A DNA stretch of 64,000 nucleotides from Bacillus testis (lineage in GTDB: Bacteria > Bacillota > Bacilli > Bacillales > DSM-1321): positions 1,873,852-1,937,851 of the forward strand of contig NZ_LN851186.1 of the NCBI RefSeq assembly GCF_001243895.1. Reading direction: 5' to 3'. The notes under the pieces are model-generated. The model saw only the letters and a list, made by a program, of their open reading frames with translations, did no database searches and was not told the origin of the DNA. This document shows, in pieces, positions 27,164 to 36,096 of the stretch. The position numbers were made by a program, and so were the translations under genes. The stretch's first letter is position 1. Every line of letters begins with the position of its first letter.

Positions 27164-28957
27164 TCAATATTCCAATTGCTTAAATTCGGTTACAAGATTG
27201 CCAAAGTAATTCAAGGCATTTTCAATCGGTTCGCCGGATGCAAGGTCGACGCCTGTTTTCTTGAGCAGTTCAAGCGGGTAGTCAGAGCTGCCGCTCTTTA
27301 GGAACTCCAAGTAATTCTTTTGAATTTGCTTGTCGCCGGTTAATAAAGCAGTGGCGATATGGATGGCGGAAGCAAAGCCGGTTGCATATTTATAAACGTA
27401 AAACGGACGGTAAAAATGAGGGATGCGCGCCCAATTATACTTCACTTGCTCATCCAATGTGTATGCATCGCCGTTGTATTCTTTGAAGAGTTGCTGGTAG
27501 ATTTCATTGAAATTGTCAGCATTCAGCGGTTCATTGTTTTCAGCCCGTTCATGGGTGATTTTTTCAAATTCAGCAAACATGACTTGTGTAAAGAACGTTC
27601 CGCGGAATTGTTCGATGAAATGGTTTAGTAGATATTTGCGCATTTTCACATCTTCCGCTTCATTCAGCAGGTGATGGATCAACAGCACTTCGTTCACGGT
27701 TGAGGCAACCTCTGCGACGAATATGCTATATCTGGCTGTCGGGAACGGCTGATGGTTCGATGAAAAATGGCTGTGCATGGCATGGCCCATTTCGTGTGCA
27801 AGTGTGAACAGGCTATTGATATCATCCTGATGGTTCAAAAGCACAAACGGGTGAACGCCATAGACACCCATATTGTATGCCCCGGACATCTTGCCCGGAG
27901 TTTCGCGGACATCGATATACCGTTGGTCCTTAAAGGAGGAGAGTGTCTCGATATAGTCTTTGCCAAGCGGCGCCAAAGCTTTTAGCATGGTTGCGTATGC
28001 ATCATCGAAGGAACGCTCTTGTTCAACATCTTCGACCAGTTTCACGCTCGCATCATACATATGCAGCTCATCCACTCCTAAGATTTCTTTTCTGACATAT
28101 GCATATTCATGTAATCCGCCCACATGCTTTTTAGTCGTGCTGATCAATTGCTCATAAACACTTCTAGGCACGTCATCGCCAAACAAGGCTTTATCGAGGG
28201 CGGAAGGATAGTGGCGGATTTTAGAGACCGTGACATTATTTTTAATGGCTGATGAAAGGGTAGCTGCTATCGAATTTTTCAGCTGGATGTATGGCTCATA
28301 GTGGGCGATGTAGGCTTCTTTCCGCTGTTCGCGTTCGCCGTTGCGCATAATTTGCGTGTACATGCCCCGTGTCAGCTCCACTTTGGTTCCATCTTCTTTT
28401 GTGATGGTTCCAAATTTGATGTCGGCATTGTTGATCATGCGGAAAATCTGATTTGGTGCCGACATCGCTTGTCCCATCTGCGACATGATTTCCTCTTGTT
28501 CGCTGGAAAGTACATGCTTTTTATACCGGTACATTTCCATCAGATCTTTTTCAAAATAAGCTAGTTTCGGTTCTTCCTTCAAATAATTCTTGAGTGTTTC
28601 TTCCGGCAGGCTCAATAAGTAAGGGAAGAAGAAAGATACGGCTTCACTCAAAGCAAAACTGAGGCTTTCGGCTTTATTCAGCAATTCCTGGGACTGTGGA
28701 TCCCTGGTGTCCAGGTCATTTCCCAAACGTGCATAGGCGGATACTAGTGTGAAGGTTTTGGATACTTCTTCGTCTATGCACAGGTATTGATAAAGATCAG
28801 ATGCATTATGTATTTGTCCGTTATATGCCTTCAGTTGGTTGGTCAGTTCACTTACTTTCTTGACCCCTTCTTCCCATTGCTCTTTTGAGGGGTAGATATC
28901 TTCAAGATTCCATTTTTCCTTTAAAGCCACTTCCTCGCGGCTGTTATAATGCTTCAT
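27164..28957 (-). CDS. pepF: Oligoendopeptidase F (M3B zinc metallopeptidase)
   Basis: 597 residues, the normal size for PepF, a cytoplasmic zinc endopeptidase that degrades peptides of roughly 7-17 residues. The zinc site LAHEMGHAMHSHFS lies near residue 388 with a downstream FVAEVASTVNE glutamate. The N-terminal KEKWNLEDIYPSKEQW is the family start. Single gene, terminator shared with the convergent ABC operon. In B. subtilis the homologue (YjbG) affects sporulation when overproduced. Confidence 0.95.
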   Translation of the reverse strand: MKHYNSREEVALKEKWNLEDIYPSKEQWEEGVKKVSELTNQLKAYNGQIHNASDLYQYLCIDEEVSKTFTLVSAYARLGNDLDTRDPQSQELLNKAESLSFALSEAVSFFFPYLLSLPEETLKNYLKEEPKLAYFEKDLMEMYRYKKHVLSSEQEEIMSQMGQAMSAPNQIFRMINNADIKFGTITKEDGTKVELTRGMYTQIMRNGEREQRKEAYIAHYEPYIQLKNSIAATLSSAIKNNVTVSKIRHYPSALDKALFGDDVPRSVYEQLISTTKKHVGGLHEYAYVRKEILGVDELHMYDASVKLVEDVEQERSFDDAYATMLKALAPLGKDYIETLSSFKDQRYIDVRETPGKMSGAYNMGVYGVHPFVLLNHQDDINSLFTLAHEMGHAMHSHFSSNHQPFPTARYSIFVAEVASTVNEVLLIHHLLNEAEDVKMRKYLLNHFIEQFRGTFFTQVMFAEFEKITHERAENNEPLNADNFNEIYQQLFKEYNGDAYTLDEQVKYNWARIPHFYRPFYVYKYATGFASAIHIATALLTGDKQIQKNYLEFLKSGSSDYPLELLKKTGVDLASGEPIENALNYFGNLVTEFKQLEY

Positions 28958-29239
28958 GTCCTCATTCCTTTCATATTATTTATACATCTATCTTATCTTT
29001 TTTCATTTCATAAGTCAGGCTTTAGAGTGGAGTGGAGCACATTTTTTCTCCCATTTTCTATAGTATGCGGCATTCTGGAAGGAAAGAAACGAATTGCAAT
29101 ACGGTTGTAAAAAAATAATGATTAAACGCTGCTCTTATCATACATATAGCTTCCGATAACCAAAAAGGATATTAAATATGAACAGAAAAGGATTTTCCAC
29201 TTTTTTGCAGAATAAGTACGTAAAAATCAAGGGAGGGCG

Positions 29240-29830
29240 ATGAGTGTGTTTCCACAACTTGAAACGGAACGGCTTCGGTTGGTTGAATTGAAAGATTCCT
29301 ATATCCAGTCCTATTATGAAATTATGTCGAACGAAGAAGTGACTCGTTATTATGGCATGGATCCTTTGAAGACATTGGAAGATGCGGAAATGATGTTTCA
29401 AACCTTTTCGGATCTTTTCAAAAAAAGAGGAGCGATCCGCTGGGGGCTGGTCCTTAAAGAGTCGGGCAATTTGATTGGAACAATCGGGTTGAATGCATTG
29501 CAGGTATCAAGTAAAAAAGCCAATGTCGGCTATGAAATACATCCCTATTATTGGCGAAAGGGCCTTACCATGGAAGCCCTGCAGGAAATCATGCGTTATG
29601 CCTTTGAAAGGCTGGGTTTGGTCAGACTGGGGGCAGTAACCTTCGTACAAAACCAGGCTTCCAACCAATTATTGCTGAAAGCCGGATTTCAGAGAGAGGG
29701 TATCTTGAGATCCTATTTATACCAAAATGAACGGAACCATGATGCCTACAGTTTTTCTATTCTGGAGCATGAATGGCGGCTGGAAAGGAAGAATGACAGT
29801 GTTCATAAGAAGAGCAAAAGCAGGAGATGA
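29240..29830 (+). CDS. GNAT-family N-acetyltransferase (RimJ/RimL type)
   Basis: 196 residues. The start ETERLRLVELKDSY, the acetyl-CoA region GYEIHPYYWRKGLTMEAL and the late NQASNQLLLKAGFQREGILR mark the RimJ/RimL branch of GNATs, which acetylate protein N-termini or small amines. The basic tail after residue 185 (KSKSRR) is read in the region that overlaps the next gene. GGGAGG lies before the ATG. It shares 38 bp with the next GNAT gene, so they are co-expressed. Confidence 0.88.
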   Translation: MSVFPQLETERLRLVELKDSYIQSYYEIMSNEEVTRYYGMDPLKTLEDAEMMFQTFSDLFKKRGAIRWGLVLKESGNLIGTIGLNALQVSSKKANVGYEIHPYYWRKGLTMEALQEIMRYAFERLGLVRLGAVTFVQNQASNQLLLKAGFQREGILRSYLYQNERNHDAYSFSILEHEWRLERKNDSVHKKSKSRR

Positions 29831-30305
29831 AGCAGGGATTGCGTATGTGCAAGTCCAATCATGGAAAGAAACATACAGGGGAATCGTCAAGGATTCGATT
29901 CTTGATCATATGGATGCCCAAGAAAGAGAAAAGGGATGGAAACAAGCAATAGATAGACAAGGAATAGTGAATGTTCTATGTGAAGAGCAAAATGGCATTG
30001 TCGGGTTTGCATCAGGAGGGAGAAACAGGCATTTGCATTTACCGTATGAAGGTGAATTGTATACACTGTATTTGCTTGCTGCCTACCATGGGAAAGGATG
30101 GGGCAAAGCGCTTTTCCTGCAGACCATGCGGGAGATCAAGGAAGAGGGCTACTCATCTGCTTTAGTATGGGTGCTATCTGAAAATAAGACGCGTTTTTTC
30201 TATGAGGCATTAGGAGGCGAGAAAGTGGCCGTTCAGTATATCGATGGCTTGGCTGCGGAAGAGACGGCTTATGGATGGAACGATTTGGAGTGGCGTGAGG
30301 GTTAG
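29793..30305 (+). CDS. GNAT-family N-acetyltransferase
   Basis: 170 residues from the ATG at 29793, chosen because GGAAAGGAAG precedes it and translation then begins with the family start TVFIRRAKAGDEAGIA. The acetyl-CoA-binding loop is LAAYHGKGWGKALF (about residues 93-106), followed by ALVWVLSENKTRFFYEALGG. Substrate unknown. The frame extends upstream to 29727 inside the preceding gene. Ends with a hairpin terminator. Two unrelated GNAT branches in one operon is notable but not rare. Confidence 0.86.
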   Translation: MTVFIRRAKAGDEAGIAYVQVQSWKETYRGIVKDSILDHMDAQEREKGWKQAIDRQGIVNVLCEEQNGIVGFASGGRNRHLHLPYEGELYTLYLLAAYHGKGWGKALFLQTMREIKEEGYSSALVWVLSENKTRFFYEALGGEKVAVQYIDGLAAEETAYGWNDLEWREG

Positions 30306-30361
30306 GCACACTGTAATATAGGTGCGAACTAGAGCGAACTTTTCATGTACATATTTGGTTG

Positions 30362-30387
30362 AAAAGCGTTCATCATATAACGCTTTT
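30362..30387 (+). terminator. Probable terminator of the GNAT pair
   Basis: Stem AAAAGCGTT / AACGCTTTT with an 8-nt loop, T-rich 3' arm, 57 bp after the stop. Confidence 0.65.
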
Positions 30388-30720
30388 ATGTTAGGGTCTT
30401 CTAACCTGCTTATACTCTTTTGGTTCGGAAATTGAGGAAATTTAGCTGACGGAATCAAGAGCCAGTATGTTTTTTAATCCCTTTTTATTGCTGGAAATCT
30501 GAATGTTGAAAAAACGCAATTTCCTAACTAAGGAACGGTTGCCAGCATGCTCAATACGGTAGGAAACGATGTAGGCTGCGATTGCGCACTCATGAATACA
30601 CAATTATATAGGATGAAAACAGATGGTGTTGGGTTTTAACGAACCTTTTTCGCTGGCTTATATATGCGTACATACCTATCATTATGATAGGTATGACGCT
30701 AAAGATGCTAAATACCCGGA
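30388..30720. other. Intergenic stretch with one long palindrome
   Basis: About 330 bp without a supported gene. It contains the perfect palindrome CATACCTATCAT-T-ATGATAGGTATG at 30671-30695, 26 bp beyond the end of the minus-strand zinc-ribbon gene. No T run follows on the minus strand, so it may be a weak terminator, a protein site or a mobile-repeat relic. Confidence 0.5.
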
Positions 30721-31188
30721 TTAATCCCAACATGGACCTATTCCTTCCATAAATTCAGTGCCTTTACATTTTGGACATTCAATAGCCACTTTACTTACAT
30801 CTCCGGCATTAATTCTGATGAGTTCTTTTTTGTGCTCATCGAAGTATTTTGGAATGAATACTTTCATTTGTCCATCCTCATTATAGTAAAGTTCAAAATA
30901 AAACCTATTGTAAATCTTTTTACAAGACTTAGAGTAATATAATCCATAACCATAATTTTCAATAAGACGCCCATTTTTACTCATCATTATATCTTTTATT
31001 TCTTGTAGCATCTTTTTACTTTTAATGACGGAAAGCCACATGTTTTGCTTATCATAGCACCACATATTCTCTTCTTCATCCCAATTAAATCTATAAAAAG
31101 AATCTGGGCTATAGGCAAAACCGATGCCTAGCATAAAATCAAAACTATAACCACAATTGGAGCAACTATAAATAAAAGAACTTCCCAT
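30721..31188 (-). CDS. Hypothetical protein with two CxxC zinc-ribbon pairs
   Basis: 155 residues from the ATG at 31188, which follows AGAAGGGATC; an ATG 11 codons upstream is possible. CSNCG near the N-terminus and CPKCKG near the C-terminus could together bind one zinc ion, bracketing a tyrosine-rich middle (NYGYGLYYSKSCKK). No family name recognised. It is divergent from the ADP-ribosylglycohydrolase gene, with an inverted repeat between them. Soluble, cytoplasmic. Confidence 0.65.
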   Translation of the reverse strand: MGSSFIYSCSNCGYSFDFMLGIGFAYSPDSFYRFNWDEEENMWCYDKQNMWLSVIKSKKMLQEIKDIMMSKNGRLIENYGYGLYYSKSCKKIYNRFYFELYYNEDGQMKVFIPKYFDEHKKELIRINAGDVSKVAIECPKCKGTEFMEGIGPCWD

Positions 31189-31270
31189 AGTGATCCCTTC
31201 TTTCATTAAATAGTATTTCAATTCAGGTACGTTTAATCGTCTGTATTTCCTTTGCTTCGTTTCTTAACTT

Positions 31271-31290
31271 GATTCAATCGATGTTGAATC
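31271..31290. promoter_or_regulatory. Inverted repeat in a divergent spacer
   Basis: GATTCAA-N6-TTGAATC, perfect 7-bp arms, located between the zinc-ribbon gene (start 31188, minus) and the glycohydrolase gene (start 31537, plus). Possible operator. Confidence 0.4.
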
Positions 31291-31536
31291 TCGATCATTC
31301 AAAAACAGGAGATTTTTTATCGATCATGAATATCGCCCATTCGTGTTATATACCAATCGTGTAATAAATAAACCCATACATTTATCCAAAATTTAAGTGC
31401 TTAGTGATTTAGTAAATTGGGTAAATAAAATTGCCTATGCACTCCATTAAGAGAGGGACATTTCGATCACGTAAGGTGAGGATTTAATCGTTTATTGCAA
31501 CATTAGACATTTTAAAGAAGGGAAGGCAACTGAGAC

Positions 31537-33513
31537 ATGCTAGGAACCATTATCGGAGATGTCGTCGGTTCCATTTATGAGCCGAGGCACCATCATATTA
31601 AGACGAAAGATTTTTTATTGTTTTCATCCAATTCACATGTGACGGATGACACGGTAATGTCATGTGCGGTAGCCGAAGCACTATATTCTTATAAACAGAC
31701 AAAAAAGATCAATCTATTTAAAGTCGAATTGGTGAACAGTATGCGCAAGTTCGGGAATGCTTATCCACATGCCGGCTACGGACGCGCATTTAAGAAGTGG
31801 CTTCAAGAGAATCATCCAAAACCGTATGGGAGTTATGGAAACGGATCAGCTATGCGTGTTTCGCCGGTTGCATATGTGGCTGATTGTTTACAGGAAGCTG
31901 AAGAGTTGGCAAAAGCATCTGCAGAAGTGACACATAATCATCCTGAAGGAATTAAAGGAGCCCAAGCGGTTGTTTCATGCATTTTTTTAGCCCGCAAAGG
32001 GAAGAATAAGCAAAAAATTAAATCCTATATTGAGAGTAACTACTATAAATTAGATTTTTCCCTTGATGAAATTCGCCCCCATTACAAGTTTGATGTATCT
32101 TGTCAAGGGTCGGTTCCGCAAGCGATCGTAGCATTTTTAGAATCTCTTAACTTTGAAGATGCAATCCGGAATGCAATTTCTATCGGTGGGGACAGTGATA
32201 CGATCGCTGCTATTGCAGGGGGAATAGCGGAAGCGTATTACGGAATACCTGACCATTTAAAACATGAAGGATTAAAGTATGTATCAGAAGGTTTGATAGG
32301 TGACGCCTATAAGCATTTTATCCATTATTGTCCCGCATACAGTGAAATCTATAGCATGAATACAAAAGCATGCGAGACATCATCTAAGGAACTTGCAGAG
32401 GATGCTGACAAGGATTTATTAAATGCTTTTCGTGGTTCCTTAGTCGGTGGTGCTGTTGGGGACGCCCTTGGATATGCAGTGGAATTTATGTCATTAGATG
32501 CTATACGATCCACATATGGTGAAAATGGAATCACTCGCTACAATCTTAGTCAGGGCAAAGCGCTTATATCAGATGATACGCAAATGACGCTCTTTACAGC
32601 AAATGGGTTGTTGCTTGGTATCACGCGTGGTATGACGAGAGGGATAATGGGGGATATCGAAGATTATGTATATGGATGTTACAAAGATTGGTTAGCAACT
32701 CAATATGGCACAAATGTAGATTTTAATTATAGTTGGTTGTATCATGTTCGAGAATTGCATAGTACACGTGCTCCAGGGAATACGTGTTTAAGTGCACTGC
32801 AGAGCGGCGATATGGGAACGTTGGAGAAACCAATTAATCATAGTAAGGGTTGCGGAGGTGTAATGCGGGTAGCTCCGGTGGGATTATATTGCCCGCGTAG
32901 ATGGGATCGTACAGAAACAGTGTTGATAGGCGCAAAAGTTGCTGCTATTACCCATGGACATCCACTTGGATTCATTCCTGCGGCTGCCCTGTCAGATATC
33001 ATTTCCCAGATTGTCTACGGAGAAAGCGCTGACTTAAAAGAAATAGTTAGGGAAAGTACTAAGTTTATAGTTAGCGTTTTTAAACAATATTCTAAAGTGG
33101 AAGATTTCGAACGGATTATGGAATTGGCAGTATCTTTATCTGAGCAGGATATAAAGGAGGATCAAGCGATCAAACAGTTGGGTGAAGGTTGGGTCGCTGA
33201 AGAAGCATTAGCAATTGCCGTTTATTGTTGCTTAAAACATTCAAATGACTTTGCGGCTGCTGTGGTGGCAGCGGTTAATCATGACGGGGACAGTGATTCA
33301 ACTGGTGCGATTACTGGAAATATAATAGGTAGTTTTCTTGGATATACGGCTATACCAAATAAGTTTTTAGAAAGACTTGAATTAAAGGACATCATTATTG
33401 AAATAGCTGAGGATCTCTATCATGATTGTAAGATATCAGAGTATACACCACTATCAAGCCAATCTGAGTTTGAATGGGAAGCTAAATATATAAATTGTCA
33501 ATCTATTCATTGA
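31537..33513 (+). CDS. Tandem (two-domain) DraG-type ADP-ribosylglycohydrolase
   Basis: 658 residues, about twice the usual length, because two complete DraG-like domains are fused. Domain 1 (about 1-265) has GTIIGDVVGS, VTDDTV, GNGSAMRVSPVAY and GGDSDTIAAIAGG. Domain 2 (about 298-640) has GSLVGGAVGDALGYAVEF, SDDTQMTLFTANG (near 345), GCGGVMRVAPVG (near 440) and GDSDSTGAITGNIIGS (near 583). The DDT and GDSD motifs bind the paired metal ions that cleave ADP-ribose linkages, and both domains retain them. Substrate could be ADP-ribosylated protein, nucleic acid or small ADP-ribosyl compounds. A probable ribosome site (gaagggaag) precedes it. No ADP-ribosyltransferase is adjacent. Confidence 0.88.
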   Translation: MLGTIIGDVVGSIYEPRHHHIKTKDFLLFSSNSHVTDDTVMSCAVAEALYSYKQTKKINLFKVELVNSMRKFGNAYPHAGYGRAFKKWLQENHPKPYGSYGNGSAMRVSPVAYVADCLQEAEELAKASAEVTHNHPEGIKGAQAVVSCIFLARKGKNKQKIKSYIESNYYKLDFSLDEIRPHYKFDVSCQGSVPQAIVAFLESLNFEDAIRNAISIGGDSDTIAAIAGGIAEAYYGIPDHLKHEGLKYVSEGLIGDAYKHFIHYCPAYSEIYSMNTKACETSSKELAEDADKDLLNAFRGSLVGGAVGDALGYAVEFMSLDAIRSTYGENGITRYNLSQGKALISDDTQMTLFTANGLLLGITRGMTRGIMGDIEDYVYGCYKDWLATQYGTNVDFNYSWLYHVRELHSTRAPGNTCLSALQSGDMGTLEKPINHSKGCGGVMRVAPVGLYCPRRWDRTETVLIGAKVAAITHGHPLGFIPAAALSDIISQIVYGESADLKEIVRESTKFIVSVFKQYSKVEDFERIMELAVSLSEQDIKEDQAIKQLGEGWVAEEALAIAVYCCLKHSNDFAAAVVAAVNHDGDSDSTGAITGNIIGSFLGYTAIPNKFLERLELKDIIIEIAEDLYHDCKISEYTPLSSQSEFEWEAKYINCQSIH

Positions 33514-33572
33514 CTAGTCTATTGTTTCTTGAAATCTACATAAAGTCGAAATGTATATGTTTTTTAAAGGAT

Positions 33573-33607
33573 GCCCCATAAAAGTAGATATCTTACTTTT
33601 ATGGGGC
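33573..33607. terminator. Strong hairpin between convergent genes
   Basis: Perfect 14-bp stem GCCCCATAAAAGTA / TACTTTTATGGGGC with a 7-nt loop, between the glycohydrolase gene and a convergent small membrane gene. T runs are interrupted on both strands, so termination is likely but not certain. Confidence 0.65.
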
Positions 33608-33625
33608 GGTTCAAAAGGGGATTTT

Positions 33626-33907
33626 TTATTTTTTTCTTCTCAGCAGATAGGTTATACCGGCCACTATGATTCCCGCAATGCCCACGATTTCCGTCAGCAT
33701 AATGGAAAAGCCCAATCCAATGTTGGCATCTTCAGATGGGGTTCTGATTTCGCCAATCAGCATAAGTGTAAATAGGATTCCAGTAGCAAGATAGATCAAA
33801 AAGATTACATAACGCCAAGCTTTATGTCCTTTTTTAACCGCCGCATAGGCGCAAAAAAAGGAAACGAGCAGCAATACATAAAGAAAGATCGCATATGCAT
33901 AATTCAT
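33626..33907 (-). CDS. Small hypothetical membrane protein
   Basis: 93 residues from the ATG at 33907 (GGAG nine bases upstream); two further in-frame ATGs exist upstream. Three membrane segments: about 3-20, 32-52, 66-86, ending RRKK. No family recognised. Likely single-gene unit. Confidence 0.65.
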   Translation of the reverse strand: MNYAYAIFLYVLLLVSFFCAYAAVKKGHKAWRYVIFLIYLATGILFTLMLIGEIRTPSEDANIGLGFSIMLTEIVGIAGIIVAGITYLLRRKK

Positions 33908-34264
33908 GGTTGTCATCTCCAATCGCATTCATTTCATACATCCTGGATGTCTCTTCCCTAGTTCCACTACCATAAAGATAATGGGGGGCGACCTGATAGT
34001 CAGCTTTCCAAACATAGGATATAATTAATAACCATTATAAGGGTTATTTGTTTGAATATGGAATAGGTAAAAGGTCATGCCTGTCATGGAAATTAAGTGA
34101 TTTTGATGCCGCTATTCATAAAAAGCCATTAACACTATGAGACTTTTTCTTTCAATTCAACTAACATGGAAGATTTATGAAAAAATCTCACTCCGAGTTT
34201 ATATGATGTTACAATTATAAAAGGGTAATTTTGTCATTTGCAGAGATGAAGAAGAATGGGGGTG
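33908..34264. other. Intergenic stretch
   Basis: About 355 bp; nothing recognised beyond presumed promoters for the genes on either side. Confidence 0.4.
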
Positions 34265-34417
34265 ATGATAATATTCAGGTTGATTGACGATTTAGCTGAT
34301 GGATTGTACAGCTTTTTAAAAAGCATGATCAGAAGTCTTTGTTACTTCATTGCGGGAATGGTTATTGTTGGTCTTCCTCTTTATCTAGTCGCTTTAGCAT
34401 TTAAATATGTAGGATGA
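34265..34417 (+). CDS. Possible 50-residue single-span membrane peptide
   Basis: Frame encoding about 50 residues: an amphipathic start (IDDLADGLYSFLKSMIRS) then one membrane segment (CYFIAGMVIVGLPLYLVALAF) and a short tail. The stop overlaps the first possible start of the following aminopeptidase gene and the spacing suggests coupling. The G-rich run just before the ATG is too close for an ideal ribosome site, so start and reality are uncertain. Confidence 0.4.
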   Translation: MIIFRLIDDLADGLYSFLKSMIRSLCYFIAGMVIVGLPLYLVALAFKYVG

Positions 34418-34428
34418 AGGAGAAAACT

Positions 34429-35637
34429 GTGTATATAAACAACTACGCTAAAATAATTATCGGCATTGGTATATCAGTCAAAAAAGGGGATCTTGTTAAA
34501 ATCAATTTTCATCCGGAACATTTGCCATTAGTCCGGGAAATAGTGAAAGAAGCCTATAAGAACGGAGCCAAATTTGTTTCACTTGATATGAGAGATCCGG
34601 AAATGGAGAATAACCGCTCTGAATTTTTAGCAGAAGAGTTTGTAAATGAGTATCCCAAGTGCATAGTGGAAAATGAATATAATTATGCGGTATCCGGTTT
34701 CTCAACAATCACGATTCAAGCTCCTCATTTTTCAGCAAAAAATGAAATAGAAACAAGCAAAACTTCAGCAATAAATAAAGCTAAATCATTAGCGATGTAC
34801 CCTGTCCGTAAATTTGGAATGGCGAACCATAATAAATGGGTTGTTGTGAATGCCCCTACAACAAATTGGGCGACGAACGTGTTTCCTGATCTTCCTCCTG
34901 AAAAAGCAGTAGAACTTTTATGGACTTATATTTATAGGGCAACGAAATCAAATGAAAGTGATCCCTTATTGGCATGGAAGAAGCAAGATGAGACATTGAA
35001 GAAAATCGCAAAAAAATTGAATGACTACCAGTTTTCTGCTTTGCATTTTATAAGTGAAGAAACGGATGTAACGATTCCATTGGTGAAAAACCATATTTGG
35101 CTTGGCGGTTCAGAGACTACTCAAGCTGGGGAAAGATTCATGTCGAATATTCCAGTAGAAGAAGTATGGACAATGCCAAATAAATATGGAGTTAATGGAT
35201 ACATTTCGATTACGAAACCAATTGTTCTAGAAGGAGAAATGATTGATAAGGTAAAACTATTTTTTCAAAATGGCAAAGTAGTTAAAATAGAACCTCATCA
35301 TCCATTTCTTCAAAACTACCTTTTAAGGGATGAAGGCGCTTCTATGTTAGGGGAGGTGGCACTTGTCTCCGTTCATTCCAGTATTGAAAAAACAGGGATC
35401 GTATTCAAAAGTACTTTACTTGATGAAAACGCATCATCACATATTGCATTAGGACAAGCCTATTCTGATAACCTTTTCCAAGGCAATTCGATGGCTGATG
35501 AAAAATTAAACCAACTTGGAATGAATTTTTCATCTATTCACCAAGATCTCATGATTGGCAGCAGTACGATGAATGTGTATGGGGTATTCAATCAAGAAAA
35601 GATTCAAATTATGGAAAATGGACTGTGGAAGATATAA
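34429..35637 (+). CDS. M29 family aminopeptidase (AmpS/PepS type)
   Basis: About 402 residues, normal for thermophilic-type M29 metalloaminopeptidases that remove N-terminal residues from peptides using two metal ions. Recognisable regions: the N-terminal GDLVKINFHPE, DVTIPLVKNHIWLGGS, NIPVEEVWTMPNKYGVNGYI (broken by ordinary residues), the metal-ligand stretch RDEGASMLGEVALV, and SHIALGQAY with DLMIGSSTMNVYG at the end. The GTG at 34429 has AAGGAG six bases upstream and is preferred over the ATG at 34414, which lacks a good site. Confidence 0.87.
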   Translation: MYINNYAKIIIGIGISVKKGDLVKINFHPEHLPLVREIVKEAYKNGAKFVSLDMRDPEMENNRSEFLAEEFVNEYPKCIVENEYNYAVSGFSTITIQAPHFSAKNEIETSKTSAINKAKSLAMYPVRKFGMANHNKWVVVNAPTTNWATNVFPDLPPEKAVELLWTYIYRATKSNESDPLLAWKKQDETLKKIAKKLNDYQFSALHFISEETDVTIPLVKNHIWLGGSETTQAGERFMSNIPVEEVWTMPNKYGVNGYISITKPIVLEGEMIDKVKLFFQNGKVVKIEPHHPFLQNYLLRDEGASMLGEVALVSVHSSIEKTGIVFKSTLLDENASSHIALGQAYSDNLFQGNSMADEKLNQLGMNFSSIHQDLMIGSSTMNVYGVFNQEKIQIMENGLWKI

Positions 35638-35679
35638 AAATGGCAATATTTTTGCCGGAATCTAATAGGCATTTAAATA

Positions 35680-35712
35680 AAAAAACAGAAAAGAGGAAGA
35701 ACCTCTTTTCTG
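35680..35712 (-). terminator. Terminator of the DUF779/aldehyde dehydrogenase operon
   Basis: On the minus strand, stem CAGAAAAGAGG / CCTCTTTTCTG with a 5-nt loop and a seven-T run, immediately after the DUF779 stop. Confidence 0.9.
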
Positions 35713-35713
35713 C

Positions 35714-36076
35714 TTACAGCATCTGTTTCACTTCTTTATATTCTTCATCCGTGAAAACGCGCGATTGGGTGATGAAGTGCTTGTCTTCAACGCTGTCGAG
35801 CGAGAAGGAGGCACCGCGGCCTTCAATCGCATCGATGACCAGCTGTGTATGCTTCCAATAATCGTATTGGCTTTTATGCATATAGAAAGGCACTCCACCA
35901 ATGGTGCCGAGCAGTTTATCGGAATCGCCGAGCCGGAAATCTCCCTCTTTATAGCACATCGGGGCGGATCCATCGCAACAGCCCCCTGATTGATAAAACA
36001 TGATGGATCCATGCATGTTTTGGAGAGATTCGATCAATTGCAAGGCTTCATCTGTAGCCACAACACGTTCTACCAT
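35714..36076 (-). CDS. DUF779 family protein
   Basis: 120 residues. MFYQSGGCCDGSAPMCY, with its CC and later Cys, and the C-terminal GRGASFSLDS(VEDKHFIT)-type stretch identify DUF779, a family typically encoded beside acetaldehyde dehydrogenases. Function unknown; a role in regulating or supporting the dehydrogenase is suggested by constant neighbourhood. It starts 20 bp after the aldehyde dehydrogenase stop, in the same operon. Confidence 0.88.
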   Translation of the reverse strand: MVERVVATDEALQLIESLQNMHGSIMFYQSGGCCDGSAPMCYKEGDFRLGDSDKLLGTIGGVPFYMHKSQYDYWKHTQLVIDAIEGRGASFSLDSVEDKHFITQSRVFTDEEYKEVKQML

Positions 36077-36096
36077 CGATTCATCATCCTTTCGGT

